Positions 40,289 to 51,651 of a stretch of 64,000 nt of DNA are shown here, piece by piece. The stretch is taken from contig NZ_CP022707.1 in the NCBI RefSeq assembly GCF_025340265.1, positions 2,108,501-2,172,500 on the forward strand. The letters are read 5' to 3'. The DNA is from Novosphingobium sp. 9. GTDB lineage: Bacteria; Pseudomonadota; Alphaproteobacteria; Sphingomonadales; Sphingomonadaceae. The notes beneath the pieces are model-generated. The model searched no databases. It saw nothing but the letters and a program-made list of their open reading frames with translations, and was not told the DNA's origin. The translations under genes and the position numbers were made by a program. Numbering within the stretch: position 1 is the first letter of the stretch; each line of letters starts with the position of its first letter.

Positions 40289-42358
40289 ATGCGCACCACT
40301 TCGCTTGTCGCGGCCCTGCTGGCCGCCGCCGCCCTGCCCGTTTCTGCCCAGACACCTACCCCTGAAGCCGCACAGCAGGGCACCGGTGCCGGGATCAACC
40401 CCGCCGCCATGGACACCGCTGCCAAACCCGGTGACGACTTCTACGGCTATGCCAACGGCACCTGGCAGAAGCAGGCGCAAATTCCGGCAGACCGCTCCTC
40501 GACAGGCGCGGGTCTCGTCGCCTTCGAATCGACCGAGCGCGAGCAGACCGAACTGCTTGCCAAGCTGCTTGCCTCCACGCCCGCGCCGGGCAGCGATGAA
40601 GCGCGCATCAAGGATTACTACAGCGCCTACATGAACCTCGGCGCGATTGACGCCGCCGGAATGGCACCGCTCAAGAGCGATCTGGCGCGCTACGCCGCGA
40701 TCAAGTCAAAGGCGCAGCTGGTCCATGTGCTGGGAGACCAGACCGAGAGCGATCTGGACCTGTTCAACAACAACAACGACATGGACACCGAAAACCTATT
40801 CGGCCTGTTCATCACCAAATCGCTCAGCGGGCCTGACGTGGTGCCCTATATCTATCAGGGCGGCCTCGGGCTGCCGGATCGCGAATACTATCTCTCGACC
40901 GATCCCAAAATGGCAACCGCCCGCACGCAGTACCGCACCTATATCGTGCAACTGCTCAAGGCTGCCGGCGTCAGCGAGCCCGAGGCCCGTGCCGCCCGCA
41001 TCTTCGATCTCGAAACGAAGATCGCCCGCGCGCATCCGCCCAAGGCCGACATGGCGGACTTCACCAAGGGCGGCACGCTCTGGAAGCGGGCAAACTTTGC
41101 GAAGAACGCGCCGGGCATGGACTGGAATGCGTATTTCACCGCCGCCCGCATGCCGCACCAGCAGGTGTTCGACGTCTATGCGCCCGGCGCGATCAAGGGC
41201 ATGGCCGCCCTTGTCGGCTCGCAGCCCCTGCAAGCCTGGAAGGACTGGCTGATCTTCCACCGCATCAACGCCAATACCGATGTTCTGCCGCAGAAGCTCG
41301 ATGCCCTGCACTTCGCTTTCTACGGCACCCAGCTTTCGGGTACGCCGCAGCAGCGCCCCCGCGCCAAGCGGGCTCTGGCTGCCATCAACACCGATCTCGG
41401 CAACGCCTTCGGCAAGCTGTATGTTCAGGCCTACTTCCCGCCATCGGCAAAGGCGCAGGTCGAGGATATGGTCGTCCACATCAAGGCCGCCTTCGCCAAG
41501 CGCATCGCCGCGCTCGACTGGATGGCGCCGGAAACCAAGAAGCAAGCGCTTGCCAAGCTCGATGCGACGGTCGTCAGTGTCGGCTATCCCAACCACTGGC
41601 TCGATTATTCGATGGTGACGATCGCGCCGAATACAGCCTATGCTAACCGCATGTCGGCGATCCGCGGCAAGACGCTCCAACAACTTGCCAAGCTCGGCAA
41701 GCCGCAGGACCGCAGCGAATGGTGGATGGACCCGCAGCTCGTAAACGCGGTCAACCTGCCGGTCCAGAACGCGCTGAACTTCCCGGCGGCGATCCTCCAA
41801 AAGCCGTTCTTCGATCCTGCTGCCGATGCGGCCTTCAATTACGGTGCCATCGGCGCGGTGATTGGGCATGAAATCAGCCACAGCTTCGATGCCAGCGGCG
41901 CGATGGTCGATGCCGAGGGTAATGTGCGCAACTGGTGGACCAAGGCCGACCTTGCGCACTTCCAGGCCGAAACGCAGGCGCTTGTACGCCAGTACGACGC
42001 CTATGCGCCCTTCCCCGACCTGCATCTCAACGGCAAGCTGGAACTGGGCGAGAACGGCGCCGACGTGGCAGGCCTTGCCGCCGCATTCGACGCCTATCGC
42101 GCGTCGCTGAACGGTCAGGACCTGCCGGAGAAGGATGGCCTCACCGGCGATCAGCGCTTCTTCGTGGCCTTTGCGCAGAGCTGGTCGAGCAAGACCCGCG
42201 AGGCGGCCGAGCGTGCGCAGATCGTCGCCAACGCCCATGCGCCCAGCGAATATCGCGCGCTGACGGTGCGCAACAACGATGCCTGGTACAAGGCCTTCGA
42301 CGTGCAGCCCGGCGCGGCGCTCTACCTCGATCCCGCCAAGCGCGTGAAGCTCTGGTAA
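40289..42358 (+). CDS. M13 family zinc metallopeptidase (neprilysin/PepO-like), secreted
   Basis: M13 enzymes are zinc endopeptidases that cut small peptides. The 689-residue precursor has a signal peptide (residues 1-21, ending PVSAQ). The mature part begins with the M13 pattern AKPGDDFYGYANGTWQK. The zinc site is GHEISHSFD near residue 527 and the third ligand region is ELGENGADVAG near 587, so the site is complete. The C-terminus is VKLW. It is probably periplasmic or, as with related proteins, outer-membrane associated. The strong downstream hairpin is shared with the convergent nitroreductase gene. Confidence 0.95.
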   Translation: MRTTSLVAALLAAAALPVSAQTPTPEAAQQGTGAGINPAAMDTAAKPGDDFYGYANGTWQKQAQIPADRSSTGAGLVAFESTEREQTELLAKLLASTPAPGSDEARIKDYYSAYMNLGAIDAAGMAPLKSDLARYAAIKSKAQLVHVLGDQTESDLDLFNNNNDMDTENLFGLFITKSLSGPDVVPYIYQGGLGLPDREYYLSTDPKMATARTQYRTYIVQLLKAAGVSEPEARAARIFDLETKIARAHPPKADMADFTKGGTLWKRANFAKNAPGMDWNAYFTAARMPHQQVFDVYAPGAIKGMAALVGSQPLQAWKDWLIFHRINANTDVLPQKLDALHFAFYGTQLSGTPQQRPRAKRALAAINTDLGNAFGKLYVQAYFPPSAKAQVEDMVVHIKAAFAKRIAALDWMAPETKKQALAKLDATVVSVGYPNHWLDYSMVTIAPNTAYANRMSAIRGKTLQQLAKLGKPQDRSEWWMDPQLVNAVNLPVQNALNFPAAILQKPFFDPAADAAFNYGAIGAVIGHEISHSFDASGAMVDAEGNVRNWWTKADLAHFQAETQALVRQYDAYAPFPDLHLNGKLELGENGADVAGLAAAFDAYRASLNGQDLPEKDGLTGDQRFFVAFAQSWSSKTREAAERAQIVANAHAPSEYRALTVRNNDAWYKAFDVQPGAALYLDPAKRVKLW

Positions 42359-42366
42359 AATATACA

Positions 42367-42398
42367 AGGAGCGGGACTGCATCGGCAGTCCCGCTCCT
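42367..42398. terminator. Bidirectional terminator between the M13 peptidase and nitroreductase genes
   Basis: A perfect 14-base stem (42367-42380 with 42385-42398) with a 4-base loop ATCG lies 8 bases after the peptidase stop and 24 bases before the end of the convergent gene. T-tracts are weak on both sides, but stem stability is high. Confidence 0.8.
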
Positions 42399-42422
42399 AT
42401 TCATCTGTTATGCTGTCGAGCA

Positions 42423-43112
42423 TCAGATTTCGGTGATGACTTCACTCAGCGGCAGGCGCGCCTTGGGCAGCTTCGCATTGAAATCGTCCTCGGCGCGATA
42501 GCCAAGGGCAACCGCACAGATCGCCGTGAATCCCTTTTCAGGCAGCCCGAGTTCTCGGTCGAGCACGGCGGTATCGATGCCTTCCATCGGCGTCGCATCG
42601 ATGCCCATCGCGGCAGCGCCCAGCAGAAGTTGGCCGATCGCGATATAGACCTGCTTGTCCGCCCACTGACGCAGATCCTTCAGATCGTCGCGGTGCCAGC
42701 CGACGAAGAAGCGGCGCCCCTTCAGATTGCCCTCGCGCGCCTCGGCATTGGCATAGCGTCCCGCGGCGTCCTCTACATCGGTGACGCGCAGGACGTATTC
42801 GTCATCCTCGGCCAGACGGCTCGCGAAAACCACGACGTGCGAGGCCTTGGTCACCTTCTCAAGGTTGAAGGCGTACTGCCCCTCAACGCCTTTGGCGACG
42901 CGCGCCTTGCCGTCCTCGGTTCCGGCGATCACGAAATGCCAGGGCTGCGAATTGACGCTGGACGGCGTCAACTGGAGCAGTTCCTTGATCTTTTCGACAT
43001 CGGCATCGGCAATGCGACGGCTCGGATCATAGGCCTTCGTGGTATAACGGCTGCGCGCCGCTTCCAGAATGACTTCAGCAGCTTCGGGCAGGACGGCGGT
43101 CTGGAGGGTCAT
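42423..43112 (-). CDS. nfsB: NAD(P)H-dependent nitroreductase (NfsB-like)
   Basis: These FMN flavoproteins reduce nitroaromatics, quinones and flavins with NAD(P)H. The 229-residue product has the N-terminal FMN-binding RYTTKAYDPSRRI and TPSSVNSQPWHFVI, and the C-terminal LGLPEKGFTAICAVALGYR. Length equals E. coli NfsB. ATG 43112 has AAGGAAG in front. The same fold includes dihydropteridine reductases, so the physiological substrate is open. It stands alone on its strand. Confidence 0.9.
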   Translation of the reverse strand: MTLQTAVLPEAAEVILEAARSRYTTKAYDPSRRIADADVEKIKELLQLTPSSVNSQPWHFVIAGTEDGKARVAKGVEGQYAFNLEKVTKASHVVVFASRLAEDDEYVLRVTDVEDAAGRYANAEAREGNLKGRRFFVGWHRDDLKDLRQWADKQVYIAIGQLLLGAAAMGIDATPMEGIDTAVLDRELGLPEKGFTAICAVALGYRAEDDFNAKLPKARLPLSEVITEI

Positions 43113-43225
43113 GGGCTTCTTCCTTGGGGGACGGAACGATCCGCCAAAGGTAGGAAGCGTGGTGCGGCGCGTCATCAGGCCTATGGCAAAGATTTTCTTG
43201 CAGCGCCCCGAACGTTTCCCCGCGC

Positions 43226-44005
43226 TCAGCCCTGAAGATACTCGACAATCGCCCGGCCCAGATCCTTGAACGTTACCGATGACATGTGATTGCCCGGCGT
43301 CTCGACGTAGGTGCCTTGCGGCAGCGCAGCAGCGAGGTCCGGTGCCGATCCGTTGTCGTGATCGTCCGCCCCTGCGACACATAGGGTCGGCATGGCGATG
43401 CGTCCGATAGCATCCAGGCCGGTATCGTCGACCGAGCCCAGCAGCAGACGCGCCGCTACCCGGTCGATCCCCTGGCTCTTCATGAAGACCTGCGCGACAT
43501 AGGCCTTGTCGCCACGCTCGATGGTTCCGAAGCGGTCGATCGCATCGATGAAATGCGCGCTGCGACGCGCCCAGCCGGAAAGACCGGTCAGACCCATGCC
43601 GCCCAGCACCAGCCGCTCGGGCGCAAGCCCTTCCAGCACACCGCGAACCACCGTGCGCGCGCCGAGCGAGAATCCCCCCAGATCGTAAGCGGCGCCGTCG
43701 AGGCCGAGCGCGGTGATCACCGCCTTCAGATCGCGCACCAGCACGTCTGCCGGATAAGCCGCCGGATCATGCGGCGCCTCGCTCTGACCATGCGCGCGCA
43801 GGTCCGGCATGAACACCTCGAAACCCGCATCGGCGAGGATACGTGCGTTACCGAACTTGATCCAGTTCACCTCGGCGCTGGAAAACAGGCCATGCAGCAA
43901 CACCAGCGGACGCGCGCCACTGTCCCCGATCGTATGCAGCGCCAGCCGGGTCCCGGCGTAGCCTTCGAGGAAAGTCGTCTCGATTTCGCTGGCAGGCGCG
44001 TTCAT
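43226..44005 (-). CDS. Alpha/beta hydrolase
   Basis: The 259-residue protein has the alpha/beta hydrolase layout: oxyanion motif LLHGLFSS (residues 36-43), nucleophile elbow GGFSLGA (Ser113), an acidic residue in CVAGADDHDNG and the C-terminal histidine in TPGNHMSS. The start ATG 44005 has GGAG eight bases upstream. No lid or lipid-binding feature tells the substrate; esterases, lactonases and acyl-CoA hydrolases share this form. It has no obvious operon partner. Confidence 0.88.
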   Translation of the reverse strand: MNAPASEIETTFLEGYAGTRLALHTIGDSGARPLVLLHGLFSSAEVNWIKFGNARILADAGFEVFMPDLRAHGQSEAPHDPAAYPADVLVRDLKAVITALGLDGAAYDLGGFSLGARTVVRGVLEGLAPERLVLGGMGLTGLSGWARRSAHFIDAIDRFGTIERGDKAYVAQVFMKSQGIDRVAARLLLGSVDDTGLDAIGRIAMPTLCVAGADDHDNGSAPDLAAALPQGTYVETPGNHMSSVTFKDLGRAIVEYLQG

Positions 44006-44162
44006 GTTGATCTCCAAGGGGTATGCAGCAATCGCCAGACCCTTGGTCGCCTGTGCCAGCGAATGCAAGGCCATGCGCGCATGGAGAAATCCGTTCCGAT
44101 ATGGACATGGTTGGCCGCCAGTCGCTCTTGATGATCAGCCCCCGCAAGCGCATCCATCCGCG

Positions 44163-44447
44163 ATGGAGAGGATCACAAAAAGCGTGATGCAGGTCTGGGG
44201 CGTATTTGTACTGCCGGGCCTCGTCACAGGAGCGTTAATGCTCGCCCACACCAATCTGTGGCCGCCCCCGCTCGATTTGGAGGGGACAGCCGAAGGCCTG
44301 GTGTGGCTGGCGATCTTCGGCCTGTGTTACGCGCTGCCGACGCTTTACCTTGTGGGGATCATTGTCCAGCGTTTGCGCAACGGAATTATCGCGCTGCGAA
44401 CATACAAAAGGCCCGCCAACATCCATGCTGGCGAGCCTCTTGCCTGA
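44163..44447 (+). CDS. Small membrane protein of unknown function
   Basis: From ATG 44163 the product is 94 residues with two clear hydrophobic spans (about residues 8-28 and 43-65) and a basic cytoplasmic tail (QRLRNGII). No ribosome site is obvious and no family is recognised. Its last 13 codons overlap a hairpin that looks like the asd terminator. The membrane spans make it more than a chance frame, but support is moderate. Confidence 0.45.
   Translation: MERITKSVMQVWGVFVLPGLVTGALMLAHTNLWPPPLDLEGTAEGLVWLAIFGLCYALPTLYLVGIIVQRLRNGIIALRTYKRPANIHAGEPLA
44405..44438 (-). terminator. Probable asd terminator inside the end of the small membrane protein gene
   Basis: On the complement, AGGCTCGCCA (44438-44429) pairs with TGGCGGGCCT (44418-44409), one G-T wobble, 10-base loop, followed by TTTTG. 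It lies 54 bases after the asd stop. Confidence 0.7.
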
Positions 44448-44491
44448 TTTCACGCTCTGGCCTGATCTCTCAGGGCGCTATCCGAAGAAGA

Positions 44492-45517
44492 TCAGCCCTT
44501 CTTGAGGTGACGGCGGCCCAGCAGTTCGGCGATCTGCACCGCATTCAGTGCCGCGCCCTTGCGCAGGTTGTCCGACACGCACCATAGCGTCAGACCATTC
44601 TCGACCGTCGAGTCTTCGCGGACGCGGCTGATGTAGGTCGCGCCGTCGCCCACGCACTCGATCGGGGTGACGTAACCACCGTCCTCGCGCTTATCGACGA
44701 GCATCACGCCCGGCGCTTCACGCAGGATGTCCTGCGCTTCAGTGGCAGAAAGCTCTTCCTCGAACTCGATGTTCACCGCTTCCGAATGGCCGACAAACAC
44801 CGGCACACGCACGCAGGTCGCCTGCAGCTTGATCTTCGGATCGAGGATCTTCTTGGTCTCCACGACCATCTTCCACTCTTCCTTGGTCGAACCATCGTCC
44901 AGGAAGACATCAATGTGCGGGATCACGTTGAAGGCGATCTGCTTGGTGAACTTCTTCGGCTCGGCCTGATCGCCGACGAAGATCGCGCGGCTCTGCTCGA
45001 ACAGTTCGTCCATACCGGCCTTGCCCGCGCCCGACACCGACTGGTAGGTCGAGACGACGACGCGCTTGATCTTGGCCCGATCGTGCAGCGGCTTGAGCGC
45101 AACGACCAACTGTGCGGTCGAGCAGTTCGGATTGGCGATGATGTTGCGCACAGCGTAGCCATCGATCGCGTCCGGATTCACTTCTGGCACGATCAGCGGC
45201 ACGTCCGGGTCCATGCGGTAGAGCGACGAGTTGTCGATCACCACGCAGCCCTGTGCGGCGGCCTTGGGCGCATAAATCTTGGTCGGCTCCGAACCGGCCG
45301 CGAACAGTGCAATGTCCCAGCCCGTGAAATCGAAGTGCTCGATGTTCTTGACCTTGAGTTTTTTACCGGTCTCGCCGTACTCAATCTCAATACCGGTCGA
45401 ACGCGACGATGCCACCGCTGCGATCTCGTCGCAGGGGAATTCGCGCTCGGCAAGGATGTTGAGCATTTCGCGACCGACATTTCCGGTCGCGCCGACGACG
45501 GCTACCCGGTAACCCAT
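44492..45517 (-). CDS. asd: Aspartate-semialdehyde dehydrogenase
   Basis: Asd makes aspartate semialdehyde from aspartyl phosphate, the branch point to lysine, diaminopimelate, threonine and methionine. From ATG 45517 the product is 341 residues. The NADP loop GATGNVGREML is at residues 9-19, the catalytic cysteine in NPNCST (Cys132), and the substrate-binding segment with HSEAVNIEFE follows. AAGGA eight bases before 45517 fixes the start against ATGs at 45532 and 45535. It is monocistronic, with a hairpin after it. Confidence 0.96.
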   Translation of the reverse strand: MGYRVAVVGATGNVGREMLNILAEREFPCDEIAAVASSRSTGIEIEYGETGKKLKVKNIEHFDFTGWDIALFAAGSEPTKIYAPKAAAQGCVVIDNSSLYRMDPDVPLIVPEVNPDAIDGYAVRNIIANPNCSTAQLVVALKPLHDRAKIKRVVVSTYQSVSGAGKAGMDELFEQSRAIFVGDQAEPKKFTKQIAFNVIPHIDVFLDDGSTKEEWKMVVETKKILDPKIKLQATCVRVPVFVGHSEAVNIEFEEELSATEAQDILREAPGVMLVDKREDGGYVTPIECVGDGATYISRVREDSTVENGLTLWCVSDNLRKGAALNAVQIAELLGRRHLKKG

Positions 45518-45723
45518 TTCAAGTTCCTTCATCATCTTCGATACCACGAGGCGGCAATGCACTCGTGAACGCGCGCCGTTACAGGGGATGCAGCACACTG
45601 ACAAGCGCACTTTTCCGATGCTTGCGCATTATCCCGCTATCGACGATCAAATATTTCCCATCGAACTATAGTTTCAGGCAAATTTTTACCAACCATACAT
45701 GCCGAGTCCCCTTCAAACGAAAA

Positions 45724-45747
45724 CAGCCGATCCCTTTGGACCGGCTG
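45724..45747 (-). terminator. Rho-independent terminator of lon
   Basis: AGCCGATCC (45725-45733) and GGACCGGCT (45738-45746) pair around a short loop with one mismatch or wobble; on the complement GTTTTCGTTT follows. It lies 30 bases after the lon stop. Confidence 0.75.
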
Positions 45748-45776
45748 CTTCGAGTTTATCCTGAGGACGTATCCGG

Positions 45777-48176
<2,400 letters not shown>

Positions 48177-48304
48177 ATCCAATCCATCAGGTGCCGGCCC
48201 GGAAGGCCGGAAAGCCCGGAGTTACCCCCGGCTTGCCGGGAGAATATGGGGCTTCACCGTAGCAGTGCAATGCACCATGCGCCCAAACCGACGCAAATGC
48301 GTCA

Positions 48305-48640
48305 TCAGAACGGCATCTTGAAGCCCGGCGGCAGGCCCATGCCCTGCTGCGCCTTGCCCAGTTCCTCGTTGGCGACCGAGTCCGCCTTGGTCCGCGCGTC
48401 GTTGTAGGCCGCCGCGATCAGGTCTTCGAGCATCTGCTTTTCCTCGACCTTCATCAGGCTTTCATCGACCGAAACACCGATGACGCGGCCCTTTGCCGAG
48501 CAGCGGATCTTCACCAGACCGCCGCCCGAAAGCCCTTCGACTTCCATCTTGTCGAGCTTGGCCTGCGTCTCGTTCATCTGCTTCTGGATCGTCTCGGCAG
48601 CCTGCTGGGCGGCCTGGATCATCTCTTCCATCGACTTCAT
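48305..48640 (-). CDS. ebfC: YbaB/EbfC family nucleoid-associated protein
   Basis: The 111-residue protein is the YbaB/EbfC type: a small dimeric DNA-binding protein. It starts MKSMEEMIQAAQQ, has the helical N-terminus, the VKIRCSAKGRVIGVSVDESL strand pair, and a glycine-rich C-terminus (MGLPPGFKMPF). The start is one base after the dnaX stop (TGACATG) with GGAG in the end of dnaX, so it is coupled to dnaX, the usual arrangement. Confidence 0.94.
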   Translation of the reverse strand: MKSMEEMIQAAQQAAETIQKQMNETQAKLDKMEVEGLSGGGLVKIRCSAKGRVIGVSVDESLMKVEEKQMLEDLIAAAYNDARTKADSVANEELGKAQQGMGLPPGFKMPF

Positions 48641-48641
48641 G

Positions 48642-50735
48642 TCATCGTCTCCATTGGCGTCGTCCGCCGCCGATGGCAGCGGGACGCTCGTCTTCAATCA
48701 TTTCGGCTTCGGGGAAGGCCGCCAGAGTCGCCTGCACCAGCGGATGCGCGACAAGTGCCGCGCCCGCCTCTGCCTTGCGACCTTCGGCCTGCTCGACAAG
48801 GGTGGGAACGCCCTCTTCTCCGGTAACGCGCTCGACCTGCCAGCGCTCGCCCGTGACCTTGCCCAGCGCATTGCGCATGAGCGCGGCGATATCCTCATTG
48901 AAACCGGGCGGTTGCGCGTAGCGCAGCAGGGCCGGCGCCAGTTCCACCACCCTCACCTGCATACGCATGGTGTTCGCGGTCGACATCTCGCCGATATGCT
49001 CGACATCATCGACCAGCGCCTCCCACTGCGTCACGACCGCGCCCGGGTTTTGCCCCTTACCTTGCGGAGCCGTCATGGCCGCCCCACCCGGCGCCGCGTC
49101 ATTCGCCGTCGCGGCTACAGGCGCAGGGGCGCGGGACGCGATCTCTTCCAGCTTGCGCACCAGAGAACCGGGATCGGGCATATCGGCTGCATGCATGATC
49201 CGCAGCAGCGCCATCTGCGCCGCGACCAGCGGATCGGGCGCCGACTTGACCTCGTCATGCCCTTTTATCAGCAATTGCCACAGGCGATGGACCTGTCCGG
49301 CCCGGAGCGCTTTCGCCCAGCCCTCGATCGCCTCGCGCTCTTCGTTGGAGGGCGCATCGGCGGCATTCCCGCTGACCTGCGCCACCGCGATGCGATGCGT
49401 AAGCTCCATGAGCCCGCGCAGGATCGAAACCGGCTCGACACCCAGCGAATACTGGTGCGTCACGACCTCCAGCACGCCAGTACCATCACCATCAAGCAGC
49501 GCACCGACCAGTCGGCGCTGAGTGCTCTTGTCCGAAAGCCCCAGCATGTCACGCACGCGGACCGCCTGCACCTTCCCCTCGCCGTCAAGGTCGGCATGGG
49601 CAATCGCCTGATCGAGGATCGAGAGGCCATCGCGCACCGAACCCTCGGCAGCGGCAGCGACCATCGCCAGCGCTTCGCCTTCGGCCTCGACACCTTCGAG
49701 TTCGCAGATTTTCCCGAAGTGCTCGGCCAGCATGGCACTGGGAATCCGGCGCAGGTCGAAACGCTGGCAGCGCGAGAGCACCGTGACCGGGAGCTTGTCC
49801 ACCTCGGTCGTCGCAAAGAGGAACTTCACATGCGCAGGCGGTTCCTCAAGTGTCTTGAGCAAGGCATTGAAAGCATTGCGTGAAAGCATGTGAACTTCGT
49901 CGATGATATAGATCTTGTAGCGAGCCGAGACGGCGGCATAGCGCACCGCCTCGATGATCTCGCGCACATCGTCGACGCCGGTATGGCTCGCGGCGTCCAT
50001 CTCGATCACATCGATATGGCGCCCTTCCGCGATCGCCCGACAGGGCTCGCAGACGCCGCAAGGATCGATCGTCGGGCCACCCTGCCCGTCCGGGCCGATG
50101 CAGTTCAGCGCCTTGGCGATGAGCCGCGCGGTCGATGTCTTGCCGACCCCGCGCACGCCGGTCATCAGGAAGGCGTGCGCCAGTCGGTCGCGCTTGATCG
50201 CATTGGCAAGCGTGCGAACCATCGCTTCCTGCCCGATCAGTTCGGCGAAAGTCTGCGGACGGTACTTGCGTGCCAGCACACGGTAAGGCTGCGCGGCCTT
50301 GTCCGGGAGAGCCTCCGGAGCCTTTGTAGCAGCCTCTTGCGGAGGCCGCTTCACAACCGGTGCCTGCGCAGGGAGATTTTCGGCTTCGTCGAGATCGGGT
50401 TCAGCTTCCGGAAGCACGCTGGGCTCCACTTTCTCCGCCGATACAGCGACCGGCGCCTCCTGCGGCGCAGGCACTGCTACCGGCGGTTCCAGTGCCTCGG
50501 CCGGTGTAGCCTCCTCAGCGACAGGCTCGGGGGATTTTTTCGGGGTAGATGCTGGCACCTCGGCGGGCATCGGTGCGGGCTCCCCAAACATGGAGAACTG
50601 CCCCGCCGCTTCGAGGTCTGCCTTGCTGGGCGCAGCCTCGGCCTCGTCGCTCGCCGACGACGAGTCGGGCAGCGCCGCGAACATATCGTCGTGCCAAGGC
50701 GGCGTCTGGCCGTCGGTATCGTGTGAATCGCTCAT
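48642..50735 (-). CDS. dnaX: DNA polymerase III subunits gamma/tau
   Basis: DnaX is the clamp-loader ATPase. The 697-residue product has about 145 residues of acidic, proline-, alanine- and glutamate-rich sequence before the conserved start YRVLARKYRPQTFAELIGQE. Then come Walker A GVRGVGKTST near residue 195, the zinc cysteines CGVCEPC with an earlier Cys, DEVHMLS and the sensor FATTEVDK; the C-terminal part binds the polymerase. The long low-complexity N-terminus is unusual against E. coli but the frame is open throughout. ebfC follows immediately. Confidence 0.95.
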   Translation of the reverse strand: MSDSHDTDGQTPPWHDDMFAALPDSSSASDEAEAAPSKADLEAAGQFSMFGEPAPMPAEVPASTPKKSPEPVAEEATPAEALEPPVAVPAPQEAPVAVSAEKVEPSVLPEAEPDLDEAENLPAQAPVVKRPPQEAATKAPEALPDKAAQPYRVLARKYRPQTFAELIGQEAMVRTLANAIKRDRLAHAFLMTGVRGVGKTSTARLIAKALNCIGPDGQGGPTIDPCGVCEPCRAIAEGRHIDVIEMDAASHTGVDDVREIIEAVRYAAVSARYKIYIIDEVHMLSRNAFNALLKTLEEPPAHVKFLFATTEVDKLPVTVLSRCQRFDLRRIPSAMLAEHFGKICELEGVEAEGEALAMVAAAAEGSVRDGLSILDQAIAHADLDGEGKVQAVRVRDMLGLSDKSTQRRLVGALLDGDGTGVLEVVTHQYSLGVEPVSILRGLMELTHRIAVAQVSGNAADAPSNEEREAIEGWAKALRAGQVHRLWQLLIKGHDEVKSAPDPLVAAQMALLRIMHAADMPDPGSLVRKLEEIASRAPAPVAATANDAAPGGAAMTAPQGKGQNPGAVVTQWEALVDDVEHIGEMSTANTMRMQVRVVELAPALLRYAQPPGFNEDIAALMRNALGKVTGERWQVERVTGEEGVPTLVEQAEGRKAEAGAALVAHPLVQATLAAFPEAEMIEDERPAAIGGGRRQWRR

Positions 50736-50897
50736 TGCATCTGCCAGACTAGGCGCTGGCGAGGCAATTGTCAGGCCTTGGGCTGACGTTCATGCCGGGT
50801 TTGTTAGAGGCAGGCTTGCCAAGGCGAACATTGCGCCGCAGCAGTCAGACGGGAAGACGCCCCGATCTGGCCGAACATATTCAGGAAACAGCTCTCG

Positions 50898-51374
50898 ATG
50901 ATCCTTGCTCTCCTCATGACGACGCTGACGCCAGCAGCCGCCACGGCGACCATCCCGACACCGCCCTCGATCCCGCAATTCAGCGTGGCGGACTGCCAGA
51001 ATCCGGATCGCGCCCGCGACGCCATCACTGCGAACTTCGCCTCGGGCGAGATCGAGAATGCCATTCGCTCCTACGGTGTCGCCCGTCAGGAAGCTCTCGT
51101 CGCGCGGTTCAACGCCTCGAAGATGAGTGTCGATGAAAGAGGCGCGCTGATGCACCAGCTCGGTGGGTCGGCAGCCGTGCGAGAAGCCGTTGCGGCGGGG
51201 CAGCACGCGTGGGACGAGACGCAGCCCTGGTACGAAAAGCTGAAGACCGACCCTCGGGGTGCAGGCGCCTGCATGGCGACAGCGCATGTTTCACAGGGGT
51301 TTTCCGCCATGCTCGCAGCGTCCCAGCGAATCTGGGACGTGTTCGACGCGGGCATCGCCAAGGCAGGCGCCTGA
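50898..51374 (+). CDS. Secreted protein of unknown function
   Basis: The 158-residue product has a short signal peptide (residues 1-17, ending AAATA). The mature part is helical and polar, with two cysteines (in VADCQNPD and GAGACMATA) that could form a disulfide. No domain is recognised. It is divergent from dnaX and ends just before the hairpin shared with the SRP RNA gene. Codon use fits the genome. Confidence 0.65.
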   Translation: MILALLMTTLTPAAATATIPTPPSIPQFSVADCQNPDRARDAITANFASGEIENAIRSYGVARQEALVARFNASKMSVDERGALMHQLGGSAAVREAVAAGQHAWDETQPWYEKLKTDPRGAGACMATAHVSQGFSAMLAASQRIWDVFDAGIAKAGA

Positions 51375-51418
51375 GACATCTCCACTTTGCCAGCCCGAAA
51401 CGCTTGTCCCGAAACAGC

Positions 51419-51446
51419 AAAAGGCCGCGTCGTGACGCGGCCTTTT
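51419..51446. terminator. Bidirectional rho-independent terminator between the secreted-protein and SRP RNA genes
   Basis: A perfect 13-base stem AAAAGGCCGCGTC / GACGCGGCCTTTT with a 2-base loop has A and T tracts built into its ends, so it works on both strands. It lies 45 bases after the upstream stop and 31 bases beyond the SRP RNA 3' end. Confidence 0.9.
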
Positions 51447-51476
51447 GGCGTGCTCATCATAATGTGAACGTTTGAA

Positions 51477-51572
51477 GGAGCCGGACGACCCGCCGCAATC
51501 CGTTGTGGCTGCTTCCTTCCGGACCTGACCAGATTGGCGAACGCAAACGTCCGACCGACTCCCGGCGCGCCC
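51477..51572 (-). ncRNA. ffs: Signal recognition particle RNA, 4.5S type
   Basis: The complement carries the invariant SRP core: GGTCAGGTCCGGAAGGAAGC within 51507-51530, the asymmetric and symmetric loops that bind Ffh. The flanks pair into a single hairpin (GGAG near 51562 with CTCC near 51477), giving about 86-96 nucleotides, the small bacterial form without an Alu domain. This RNA works with Ffh and FtsY in co-translational membrane targeting. The exact ends are estimated; the bidirectional terminator lies downstream. Confidence 0.93.
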
Positions 51573-51651
51573 TATGAGCGAGCCGGAAAGGTTTGTCCAG
51601 CCCCACTACTCACTTACGGTCAAGTATGGTCGCAAGGACTGGAAACAAGCA

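Noticed and set aside
45518..45776. Riboswitch upstream of asd
   Set aside because: The gap is AT-rich with a lon terminator at its far end, but no lysine-type or other conserved riboswitch core can be seen.
50526..50531. A6 run in dnaX as a programmed frameshift site making gamma and tau forms
   Set aside because: The run falls in the N-terminal extension before the ATPase core, so slippage there would give only a short peptide, not a gamma-like product.
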